The notes below the pieces were generated by a model. The model was not told where the DNA came from. It was given only the letters and a program-made list of their open reading frames with translations, and did no database searches. A stretch of DNA of 64,000 bases from Pteria penguin (Eukaryota; Mollusca; Bivalvia; Pterioida; Pteriidae), in NCBI GenBank assembly GCA_035048485.1, contig CM068586.1:47875715-47939714 (forward strand), in the 5' to 3' direction. Shown here one piece after another: positions 11,140 through 21,222 of the stretch (the first letter of the stretch is position 1; every line of letters begins with the position of its first letter). A program made the position numbers and the translations under genes.

Positions 11140-11345
11140 TTACTGAAGTTGAGAGGTCATAGACATATGAACACGAATAACATAAAATCATAAAGTGAGC
11201 ACAACATGAGCAGTCCGTGCTCTGTCAAACTAAAAGTTATAGGGGGAAAAAGATCAAGGACCTTATCTATTTCGAAGACAATGCAGACCATATCGTTTTC
11301 ACCGTTGTGCTAGTCAGAGTGCAATATCAAGGAAATCAATGCATG
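11140..11345 (-). mobile_element. Diverged Naiad-type tail fragment
   Basis: Matches in order to the Naiad 3' region: TTGAGAGGTCATA, ATGAACACG, CAACATGA, CCGTGCTCTG, AGGACCTT, CACCGTTGTGCTAGTCAG and GTGCAATAT. Divergence is much higher than for the other copies, so it is an older insertion. Confidence 0.6.
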
Positions 11346-11699
11346 CTACTATAGAAGTGCTCGCAGTTTCGGCTTAAAGCATCGCGGAAGAGACGTAAGT
11401 TGTTGAAATGTGCATATGGTACACTAACTTAACACCTGTATATGTTTCTTTAATTTCCATATTATCTTTTAAAATTGTTTTTACTATACACGACCTGTTT
11501 GGCCCCATTCCAGGACACTTTTTGATTCTATAGATGTTACATTCTAATACAAATAATTTAGCAAATGAATCGATACAGTCAAGATCAGAGTTTTTAACAT
11601 TCATCCCCTGAATTTGGAATTATCGGCATATTGAGAAATTAAAACCCTGAATTATTTATATATTATTTATATTGATACCTTTCATGTTTGGATTAAATG

Positions 11700-11775
11700 T
11701 AATAGGCGCGTTTGGGGGAGGGGGTTGTTTGTTTGGGGTTTTTTGTGTTTTTTTTGGGGGGGGGGGTTCTGGTTA
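11700..11775. repeat. G-rich low-complexity tract
   Basis: Runs of G and T including GGGGGAGGGGGTTG and a G11 block near 11755. It is low-complexity sequence with no gene evidence. The area 11346-12050 otherwise shows only short matches (11942-12000) to oxidase intron 1. Confidence 0.6.
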
Positions 11776-12050
11776 TTTTTATTTTATTATTTTTGTAATC
11801 TACGATTTGAATGTAAAGTCTAGGGTGACAGGGTGACTAGGGTGAGTTTTAGAGTCCCGAATTGTTGATGTTTCTTCTATTAAACGTGAAATAAGTGACC
11901 TATACTATTAATCATAATTATTATATTTATTATCATAAATACAAAATAGTACTAGTGGATGTCAAAATAAAGACTTGCAAACTCGGGGTGATCTTCAGCA
12001 AGGACATACACTGATCTCACACAGTATGATGTTTAACTGCAGTAGATCGG

Positions 12051-12233
12051 AAAGAAAAAAGAGGAGTTACCGGCTCAGTTATGTGGCAGAAGTCACCATG
12101 GAGCTATACAATACATGAATATAAATAATATAATAGAACATTTAACACATTACAAAAATATTTGATTGTAGTGCAATTACGATACCGACTTAGGTCATTT
12201 AATTTGACAAAAGCCAAACAAATGGTGTGGTTA
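12051..12233 (-). mobile_element. Naiad 3'-end fragment, 183 bp
   Basis: Reverse-complement copy of the last 180 bp of the Naiad element. It starts at the AAAAAAGAGGAGTTAC terminus and stops abruptly at GTGTGGTTAAG, where the full element continues with CCGGTTTACGG. It is strongly 5'-truncated. Confidence 0.88.
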
Positions 12234-12979
12234 AGTAAAGTTGGAAGTAAAGTTTTCGGAAGAATAGCTAAGCTAATTTTGTACTTTTATGTGTGCATGT
12301 CCTTGGTGATTTGTGTCCCACAGCTTTGTCAGATGTCTTCTGTTTTCTCTTTTACATTTCATGCTTGTTCCAGCTTACATGTCAACATTCAAAGAATGTA
12401 AAAAAGTGATGGGAAAATGTCACAAAATTATTTAATTTCATTTATAGAGTTATATCATATTACATGTACGTGACAATGACAGTGTATCTAATATTTAATT
12501 TGCAATATCTTATATGTTGATGGAGTAACGGCATTTAAAGAAAATATAATAATTTGTGCGTAAACTGAATAACTATCACTAAATTTCTCCTACCTTCGTC
12601 GTCGTTGTTTAGGCTTGATATCTATAGTCCCTTATCAACACTACTTTTATAGGTTAATGAAAAGTATGTTAGAGGCATCGGTGAGGAGAAAAAATATCTA
12701 ATTTTGATTTATATGCTTTGATTTTCTCGGAATTATAAAGCATTCCATTTATTTGTGAAATATTACATAAGACGTAATTTCTCATGTCTTAATAGAATCT
12801 CGGGTTTGTTTCATAGTTACAGTTGACAACCCATCCCTCATATATACAAGGTGCAATATACAGTGGCAACAAAGACATTTTAGTTGAGAAATGAATATAT
12901 ACACTAACCTAGTCCATAACATCCATAGATACAAAACACTGTTGGCATGATACCATGATAAATTTTGTTACGAAATTTG

Positions 12980-13400
12980 AAATAACCTCTCTTCGTGCAC
13001 CTGATCTGACTCCCTTTCGGGAGTTTACGTATGCTATTTAGAAGATGGTCTGTGGTTTGTTTTATTGAATTTTCCATTTTTGCTGGTTTTGTATGCTTTC
13101 GCTTTGATAATATTGATTGGACAGTGTGACTTTTTCCCTTTCCAGAATGCTATATAGTATTCTGGAACACAACCATGCACATTAATATCCGTTTACCGAT
13201 TCGACAAATTATCTATATGACTGTAGAGGTTTACATGGAATGTTTGCAACGGATGTAGCATGCTAGCAAGTGACCCTATCTTTTCCAGGCACTGGGTCTC
13301 ATTCCACTTGCGATTCGCACTGAAAAAATCACCACAGAATTGGCAGTGTTTTAATTGGTTTTGTCCATCATCTTAACATTGTAAGCATTAACATGTGAAA
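12980..13400 (+). mobile_element. Scrambled tail pieces of second Penelope-like family
   Basis: Short blocks match the non-coding 3' part of the 38414-39290 element: CACCTGATCTGACTCC near 12999, TTTTGCTGGTTTTGTATG near 13077, and TTTTGTCCATCATCTT near 13360. The order is broken. No coding sequence. The stretch 12234-12979 shows nothing recognisable. Confidence 0.4.
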
Positions 13401-13831
13401 CATTTCAAAGTTGAATAAATTCGGTTGTACATGTACAACCCCTCATCCTGAAACAGATTTATCCGGAGTTTAAAACGTAATGCTTTATGATACTTTGCAT
13501 AAGACATTTGTATTTATAGATAACGAGTTGATATTACAAAGTTCCCTTGACAGGTATACAGAGTAAAATATAGAATGACAATCACAACATTTGCAATGGG
13601 CAAATATCCCTGCTTTCCCTCTCAGAAAAGAAGAAGAAGGAAACAAAGAAAGAAAAAACCAATATATCCAATAAATCAAAAATTAAAACAAAACAACACG
13701 CCCTCCCAAAACAAAAGACTTAAAAAATAAAAGAAAAGAAAACAAAACTTCTATTGTCAATGCCTTCATTTGTACATCACTAAATGCAAAGATATTCATT
13801 TCAAAACAAAATAGCTGGGCGTGTTTTTGTA

Positions 13832-14503
13832 AGAAAAAAGAGGAGTTACTGGCTCAGTTATGTGACAGAAGTCACCAGGGAGCTATACAATACATGAATA
13901 TAAATAATATACTAGAACATATAACACATTACAAAAATATTTGATTGTAGTGCAATTACGATACCGACTTAGGACGGTCATTTAATTTGACAACAGCCAA
14001 ACAAATGGTATGGTTAACCGGTTTACGGGCCCACCTTCCCACTCACCGTAACAGCAGAACAATCAGAGGGCGTACATTTAAAAATTTATAAATAATCCTC
14101 CATGTCAAGAACAAGGGTCAACAGGTATCGCATATTGAGAGGTCATAAGAATATAAACACGTAAGGTATTGTAAACCATATAATGGTATAAAAATATATG
14201 CGACATCAACGTGATAAACCGTGCTCTGCCAGTCTGAAAGCGAGCTAAGACCCTAGATCTGTAGGAGTCTCGACTAACAGTGAAAGGGGACGAGGTTCAG
14301 GACTATGACTCCTCTGAAAGAGGTTTGGACAAGGCCCGTCATATAGTCTCCACCGCCCTGTTAGTCAGCGTGCAACGTTCAAGTATAAGTCTGCATAAGG
14401 CTGTAGAGGGGCCAAATACAAGACCTATAGTCTTTTTGGTGATCTCAATATCATATTGTCTATTTAGAAGACGTTTGACTATTTTATTACAAGATAAAAT
14501 AAC
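13832..14503 (-). mobile_element. Naiad 3' fragment, about 670 bp
   Basis: Near-identical to the Naiad 3' end in reverse orientation, from the 3' terminus at 13832 through the conserved block GACAAGGCCCGTCATATAGT at 14330 and into the end of the RT coding region (KIVKRLLN-coding part near 14470). It is 5'-truncated at about 14503. It keeps the ATGA and CCTCT/AGAGG parts of the conserved block. Confidence 0.9.
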
Positions 14504-15054
14504 ATACATTTTGTTGGATTATCTAAAAGCAAGGGGTAATGACAGAGAATTTACACATTTCTAAATGTGGTTGTCTTCAATCAATATTAGAACATATATA
14601 CATGTTATAAATTTTAAGAAAAACAGAAAGTGTACAAGCTTGAAAATATTCTATTTAATATATAAGAAAGAAAATCAAATCTTACGCAGCTGTCTTTTAT
14701 GAACGTTTCATTGGTTTCGTTTTAATAATATTTAATTTGTATTGTTGACTTTAAGTCATGACGCTATTTACGTCTATGTTTTTGTATTATTTTGGAGGAA
14801 AACCTGTAAAACAACAATTGTCAGTAGATTTAATTAATTTTGGCTTTGTTACGTTTCTCACTGTTATGAGATTGTTCTTCATGTGCGGCGTAGATGAGTC
14901 TATAAAGCCCAACCCACATTGTCACAAGCTATTACCTTGAGTTGTGGCAAGTTACAAATCGTTACGAGAACCGTTTTTTAAACTGTCAAAAAATGTCTCA
15001 TCATATTGTCAGTTATATACATGCAGTGGCAAGATTTTTTTAGCTCCTGCCATA

Positions 15055-15215
15055 GCTTTTAGCCATGGCATGTGGCAAGTTAACCACAACTTTTAGGCTG
15101 TCAGGCGAATTCACCAAAACACTTAGTTTGTCATACGAATTCACAACAACTTTTAGGTGTTAGGCCAGATCACCAGAACTATTAAGTTGTTATGCGATTT
15201 CGCCACAACGCTAAT
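15055..15215. repeat. Diverged tandem array, period about 39-40 bp
   Basis: About four units built on a CACAACTTTTAGG, TGTCAGGCGAATTCAC pattern (CGAATTCACCAAAAC, CGAATTCACAACAAC, CCAGATCACCAGAAC, CGATTTCGCCACAAC). The area before it, 14504-15054, shows no supported gene. Confidence 0.65.
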
Positions 15216-15275
15216 GTTGTCTTGTAGGGCCCCAACTGATGTCTTTACAAATCTACAATTACAAATTTAAACGTC

Positions 15276-15490
15276 TTCATATGTATGATAAGAGTGCAAC
15301 CTTTTGACCATAGAACTTCCTCAGTTTTGTTGTTAGCCTACCACGTCTATAACCTTGGCTTAGCAGTTTATCTAAAAGTCGCTTTGCCCTCAGAACAAAG
15401 TCATTGTAATTTGAACTCGATCTAGCAGATAGTATTAAATGAGATATGAATAGGTGATGAATGGGTGATGGAATATTGCTACACATAAAA
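15276..15490 (-). pseudogene. Penelope-like reverse transcriptase fragment (C-terminal)
   Basis: The minus strand reads NIPSPIHHLFISHLILSA, then SNYNDFVLRAKRLLDKLLSQ and GRLTTKLRKFYGQ. This matches the segment after the catalytic motif in the second Penelope-like family (compare 38760-38940). Only this piece of the RT is present; the catalytic part is missing. Confidence 0.75.
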
Positions 15491-15509
15491 GTAAAGTTTG
15501 TGACGCTGA

Positions 15510-15690
15510 TCTGATATTATGGATTGAGACCTATTCAAACCATCTGAAACACCTAATTTGAAACCTTTACTTGGAGTTTACCTCATTCAACATTTTCTAT
15601 TGATCCAAGTGACGAACATTTCTGATAAATAAGGAGATGCTTACTCTCCCAGGGCACCTGATTTCATTTCATTTTGGGGTCTAGTGATAC
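15510..15690 (+). mobile_element. Second Penelope-like family, tail in opposite orientation
   Basis: Plus-strand blocks TGGATTGAGACC, GAGATGCTTACTCTCCC and GGCACCTGATTTCA follow the 3' order of the 38414-39290 element. It abuts the minus-strand RT fragment at 15276-15490, giving an inverted junction of the sort Penelope-like elements often leave. The stretch 15691-15980 shows nothing recognisable. Confidence 0.6.
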
Positions 15691-15984
15691 CTTAGTAATT
15701 GTTCTTTTAATGTTTCATATTCATGTATGTAATGTTTTTCATTATTATTATTATTTACCCTTTTCTAGATTTTATATGCATTTCCATTTGATGATTTTTT
15801 GGATCAGTGAATTTGTTTTATCCATTTTATTAACATTACTATCAATGGAATATTACAACAAACATGGACATTCAGAGTAAGTATCAAACTTGAAGGGCAA
15901 TATTGAAATACTACAAAAGCAACATTATTTTGCCATTTTAGTATACATTATCTGACACACTCATTTTTGCAAACCTTGGATTGC

Positions 15985-16266
15985 CATAAATACATTATTG
16001 ATTGATTGATTATTGTTTTACGTCACTCCACGATTATTTCACCTATATGGTGACGGCATCTGCCTGAGGCATTGCACACAAATTTAGACTTTTGCAACGG
16101 ATCCACCTGAAGCAGTGAAGGATCTTTTATGTGTCACGCCTACCGTGACACGAGACCTCGGTTTGTACTGTCAGAGAGACAACACCTGTGTGTCCAGGGC
16201 GGGAGTCGAACCCGGGACGTCTCGATCAAGAGCCGAGCACCTTATCCACTAGGCCACACCGGCTTT
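15985..16266 (-). mobile_element. tRNA-derived SINE, full length
   Basis: On the minus strand a tRNA-like head (GCCGGTGTGGCCTAGTGGAT, B box GGGTTCGACTCCC) is followed by a body with CAGTACAAACCGAGG and GTCACCATATAGGTGAA, and the tail TGATTGATTGATC-like. Likely imperfect target duplication TACATTATTG / TACATTAATG. It is the same family as 32776-33045 and 48431-48702. Confidence 0.85.
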
Positions 16267-16559
16267 AATTACATTAATGTCTGCACCATTTTTATCATAT
16301 GTAAGACATATAAAGATAGATAGAGTTGATATGAAATTGGTACATTAATGTTATACATTAAATATGTGGAAATATACAGAAAATGTGTATACTTAAAAGT
16401 AAAATAAAACATAAGAAGAATTCTCTAATCGCTCTTGAAGGCATATCTAAAATCTTTAACGCACATTTGAGTACTCTGTTAAATATCGCCTTCAATTTGT
16501 CTTGATGGCCACGGCACATTTTTCTGAAGTTTCATGACTAAGCGACACATGGTTCGTAA

Positions 16560-17465
16560 TCAATTAGATATTCCTGTATTCATTGACATCATTCCGTGTA
16601 TTGAAACAGAAAAACAAATAAACGTTTGATTGAGAGATGATTGAAAATAGACTTTTTCGTGCTATTTGAGATGATGGAGGCTGTGATGTTTCAAATCAAT
16701 ATCGAAAAAGTACCAAGCCGTTAATCATTCTCAAAGCGCAAGGATAGATACAAAATCCAGTAAGTTCGTAAAAGTTCAAAATCGTAAAAGCAACGTGGCA
16801 AGCCAATTTGGTGTTGATATTAAAACTGTAAATGCTTTATGGAGACGTTATCGACAAAGTAGCACGGCCTAAGATCAGGACGCCCGCGTGTGACTTCATG
16901 TCGGAAAGATACGTATATACGCAGTGGCGGATTTAAAGGGGGGGGGAACCCCCCCCCCTCTTTTGGTCATATATTTTCTAGTAAAACTCCAGATTTTGCA
17001 CCAAAAATGGTTGAGAAGTTTGGCTAATACCCATTTGGCCCCTTCCCCTTTTCGGAAATTCTGGATCCGCCACTGATACGGACGTAACATTGGCGTAATC
17101 GATTCCAATCAGCTTCTTTGATCGCTTGAAGCAGCAATGGGCAACGATGGATAAGTCCTCGTACCACAGTACTAAAAGTAATCTTACAGATGGGTCGACA
17201 GATTTCATCTCTACCGCAGTGACGGCCGTGTTCTTGCATACCGTCGAGAACGTTATACTGACACTTGCGTTATTCGGTGCCGCCAATTCGGCAAATGGAG
17301 CGTTATGGTAGGTAGTGTAATTACAAAACATGAAAGGACCCCTTTGGTGATAGAGGAGGGCAGTTTATATGGTGTACGCTACCGTGATGAAAGTGTACGT
17401 CAGCACATCATTCCATTCATTCACAACAATCAGCGTAAATGCAGGGCAGTATACGCTAGTATACA
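16560..17465 (+). pseudogene. Tc1-like transposase relic, split by a small TIR element
   Basis: Pieces of a Tc1-family DDE transposase on the plus strand. The helix-turn-helix part reads SNVASQFGVDIKTVNALWRR (16795-16855) and leads into a GRPRVTS-like end in a shifted frame. The C-terminal part is WSVMVGSVITKHERTPLVI and GVRYRDESVRQHIIPFIHNN near 17300-17440. Stops, frameshifts and an inserted 156-bp element at 16921-17076 make it dead. Terminal inverted repeats were not identified. Confidence 0.75.
16921..17076. mobile_element. Small TIR element (CAGTGGCGGAT termini) nested in Tc1 relic
   Basis: Left end CAGTGGCGGATTTA, right end inverted TGGATCCGCCACTG; the interior has G9 and C10 runs and an AAAATGG stretch. 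It is flanked by ATACG direct repeats at 16916-16920 and 17077-17081. The interrupted Tc1 frame shows what the empty site was. Termini of this type with 5-bp duplications suggest a hAT-related non-autonomous element. Related copies: 59112-59273 and an end at 55160-55192. Confidence 0.75.
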
Positions 17466-17469
17466 TTTA

Positions 17470-17620
17470 TATATATATTAGTTCGCCTCCAAATAAGATA
17501 CAAGTGTAGCCATCACCCCTACCAGACAGCAGATAGACGTTGATAATATTGTCTTTTGTAATGCGACCCACTCAGACATCAAAATATTGCTCTTAAGTAG
17601 TACGTTAATAAAAAGTATCA
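17470..17620 (-). pseudogene. Decayed oxidase exon 2 relic (3' part)
   Basis: Aligns with 6430-6560: shared GCCTCCAAATAAGAT-like end including the donor region, GTTGATAA-ATTGTC and ACCCACTCAG. AGTACGTTAAT also matches. With the exon 1 relic at 18555-18975 it forms a second decayed gene copy in the same orientation. Confidence 0.7.
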
Positions 17621-18554
17621 ATTCGAAATAGCACTACTTGATGTCGAAAAAAATGCAAATGCAGTGGTGATAGTTTGAGCAAAAACAAATTTGAAGCACA
17701 AATGGGAGGAAACAAATTGAACATCTACTATAATACCTACGCGTCGCAAATGTTGCTACTAGGGAATGGATAATTTGAGTAGAGAAGTTTAAATCGTCCA
17801 GTTTGTCATATAGAGGAGGTGTGTAACTGTGTGTCCTTGACCTTAGGTACGGTGGGATACATATGACAGAGGTTAATTCTGAATTTTGACTATTTATAGA
17901 CAGAACGTTATCCATGTATGTGCATGTGACATTGAACAGAGATGTAGTTTCTTTCCTAACTATTCGTTGATGTTAACGGTTTCATTCCATGGACTACGAG
18001 ATATGATTAACCATTCAAAATTCCTTCGTTGTTTACTTGAGAAAGCAATGAATTAATGAATTCTGCCTATTGTGAGTGCAAAATAAATATTTGCAGGGCA
18101 TGGTGCACAATTTCTATCCATTGTAATTCCAACACTATACTTTTTCTGCAAAAACTACGAAAGTATTGAATACAAGGATCTCCAGCACCTCAGTTATATC
18201 ATCTTCAATGTACTTGCTTTAGACCCAGAGTGTTCCTTCACAAATGAAGGATCTTCACAACTTAAAAGGAAGTATTAAGGATCCATATCTGTTGACCCCG
18301 CTGCTGAAGTATGTTTTACAGTAAATCTGAAAATCTTGATTTATATGAGTCAATGTTTTCGTGAGTAAAAAGTTTGGTTGAGCACCTGAGCGAACCGACG
18401 ACGAATCGATATTTATATGGAGTTTTGTGCACTTTTTGAAATCCGGTAAACATAATGTAAATCGAGTATTAAATCACTTGACTTGTTTGTATTCCAAAGG
18501 AAATGAGACCGGATTAACGGATTTAGCATACTCTGTATAAATATTCTGTTATGT

Positions 18555-18975
18555 TTTTCCAATCTCGCATTTAATCTCCTCTGCAGTCTGCAGTATTACA
18601 AAATGCTGCTAAATGAACTCGAATACTATCCATGTTCCTCGAGTATCATCAGACTTTTATGTGCCGTAGACCGTCCATTGTAATCATGACCTGATGCCGT
18701 CACGGTGACAGGGAGGCTCTGCGCTCGAACACTGCTTTGAATACCCTGGGTGGATACCATGTAGGCAATAGCGATTTGGAAAATAGTAATAAGTGCATTA
18801 TGAAGAATGCTGAGTTCGTACCCTTCATCTACGGGAAATGATAGGTCTTCGTCCATGGAATATTTAATTTCAAGCATCTTTTTTATTAGTAGGGAATCAT
18901 GCTTCATAGATAGGACATCTGTTAATACAGCATCATCTGCAGCTTACAATAGACATGATACTAAGAGATCCGGAT
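18555..18975 (-). pseudogene. Decayed oxidase exon 1 relic
   Basis: The minus strand keeps TASGHDYNGRSTAHKSLMI, matching SSGHDYNGRSTAHESLMI of the gene at 9331-9791, and an upstream FPVDEGYELSILHNA stretch matching FPTDDGYRLSIPHNT. Frameshifts after SLMI and loss of the leader Met show decay. The interval from exon 2 relic to exon 1 relic (about 1 kb) is shorter than the 2.1-kb intron of the better copy. Confidence 0.8.
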
Positions 18976-18999
18976 TAAAAACATCCAAAAAGAAACAAA

Positions 19000-20280
19000 A
19001 GGAGATGATTTGTATGTATGAAAATTTAACTTATGTAATGCAAAATATCAGGAATCATTTTTAAATGAAAAATAAATAGATAAGAAGAATAAAACATTTA
19101 TTTTTATTTCAAGGTATTAGACCAAATTGTCTAAGTATGCAGTATTTTACATAAGACAAATTTGTTTAACACCTGACAGTTTGGTGTTTGTACTATACAA
19201 ACATCCACTGATATAGAAAGGGCAAAATATAGAGTGTCTACCACGATATTGGAATTTCGAAATGAGGCCAAATATAGTGTATAAAGATAAAAGCGGTATT
19301 TCGTTCAGCAATACAGAATTAACAATGCGCTATATGTGTCACAGCACACGTATACTTCGGATTTGATTTTGCAATGACACATTAAAATCTCTTTGCATTA
19401 AATTATTAACTTGTTATGAAATATATAGCTCCAGTGTTGGTTTGGGATTTCTCGGTAGACGTAAAATTTCAGATTTATCATAAATACTACTGTCTTCTTA
19501 CTTTTTTTTACATCATTATTCCACATAATAAATTGAAAGATAATCTTTGGCAATTGTCAAAACAATAAAAATGGCCAGATTTGTTGTTGTAAATATATTT
19601 TGTTGGAATATTCAAAGTCGTTTGGGATATAACGAAGAATTTTATAGAAAATGCAAAATGTGCAAGCTGGTACGACAATGTATGCATGTTTATTATTTGA
19701 AAGAAAGAAAAAAAAAGGATCTGACTCAATAATACATGAGGAATCTGTACAGGGGTTTCGATTTTATGATTCTCTAAAGTCGTGCTTTTAACTTCTGGTT
19801 AATAACACTCTTTGCACCTCTAAATACTATATACCTTGTATTAATTTAGGGATGAGAAAAATTTTGAAACAATGATTTCAACTCTCATGATAAGAACTGA
19901 AATAATCTCGTTGAATTTTCAATTTCCTTTTAAAATATTGTTGATGCATCTTATTCTTAAAGGTAATAAGATATTCTTTTAACCTCATGTACGGTTCATT
20001 GTGATCTTGTTACAACTAACCATTATAATATACATGTATGTAGATGTTGTATTCGTTGACTTTCTTTTCAAACAAATCAGTATCATTGACATGACTTCAA
20101 CAGTGTTCTCTTCCTACCCAGTTTGTTTCTCTATTCACACGAAGCTGAATTGATACAAAATCTGTTTCAGTATGTCAGTGTAAATGGTAATTGGCAAATC
20201 TCTTTTAGTTTAACATTCAGATATATTCATGATATATTCTCTATTAACAGTAAAATCGTTGATATATATCTATACTAATT
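19000..20280. other. AT-rich stretch without recognised genes
   Basis: Only short, AT-driven open frames occur and no motif was recognised in either strand. No clear repeat terminus was found. Confidence 0.5.
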
Positions 20281-20680
20281 AGATCCTCACGAAATCGAAA
20301 TTAAAGAGACAGCAAAATCTAGTTCCCGTATTTTGTACTTAAATCTTTTACTGAATACTGACCAAGACGTTACACCTACTCCTTCACCGTATGAAAAACA
20401 TGACGATTTCCATTAATGTGTAGCAATATTGTTTTATTACATGCGTATGGTGTTTTTATGTCTCAACTGATCCGATATGCTAAATCAGCTGTGGACAATT
20501 GTTATTTCAATAACCGAGGCAAGATATTGAGTGAAACGTTATTATCTCAAGGATAAAAGAAATTGCGTTTGAAGTCTACATTCTGCAAATTTTACGGTCG
20601 CTACAAAGACCTTCGATCTATGACAGTTGATCCAGTAATTCTCTTACATGATTTCCTGTTTTAATTGTAGTCTTTCTTAA
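20280..20680 (+). pseudogene. Penelope-like reverse transcriptase fragment, third subfamily
   Basis: The plus strand reads EIKETAKSSSRILYLNLLLN near 20300, then SQLIRYAKSAVDNCYFNNRG and a RKLRLKST-like/CKFYGRYKDL stretch near 20570-20620, with one TAA inside (LLSQG*). These are the post-catalytic segments of a Penelope-like RT. The sequence differs from both other families in the window. Tail pieces (CAGCAGGGGATGCTTACACT) follow at 20827-20850. Confidence 0.65.
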
Positions 20681-20904
20681 GTTTTTTGTTTTGTGATGAT
20701 ATGATATTACACAGTTTAGTTACGACTTTTCACTGATTGTGACTACGGTATTACCGTTACCACCTAATACGACTAGAAGATGTACTAGTTCTAATAATAT
20801 TGACATCGCAGTAGGTGTAATCTGTCAGCAGGGGATGCTTACACTCCTCCATTTTACCTGATCCTACCTATGGTTCTTCAATGCCATCACATTTTGATGG
20901 ATAA

Positions 20905-21125
20905 TATTTATGTAATTTAATGGCAAGGCAATTTAATGACAAAACATCAACAGATTATTGGAATTCCTATGGGTACTAACTGCGCTCTCATTATAGCAGA
21001 CTTTCCTACTGCTATGTGAGAGCTTTTATGCATTCTATCCAAACCTCTAAACGTTTCGACCTTATTGATAAATTAAATGACATCTCTAGATGTATTTTAT
21101 TTATCGACAACCCTGAGTTTGAAAA
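20905..21125 (+). pseudogene. Naiad-like RT fragment with the catalytic YLDD deleted
   Basis: The plus strand has HQQIIGIPMGTNCALIIADF, parallel to YQQIVGIPMGTNCAPLIADL of the element at 28889-32480. Then, in another frame, LIDKLNDISRCILFIDNPEF parallels LIDKFNNTCRYLDDILVIDN. The codons for the catalytic YLDD are missing, so this copy could not have been active after that deletion. Confidence 0.75.
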
Positions 21126-21222
21126 TGTTGCAGACCTTCCCCCCATTTTTTTCATTTTCCGGATTCATTACCCGGATGCCTAGATCGGGAATAGGTTTTT
21201 ACATTATAAACTGAATATATGT

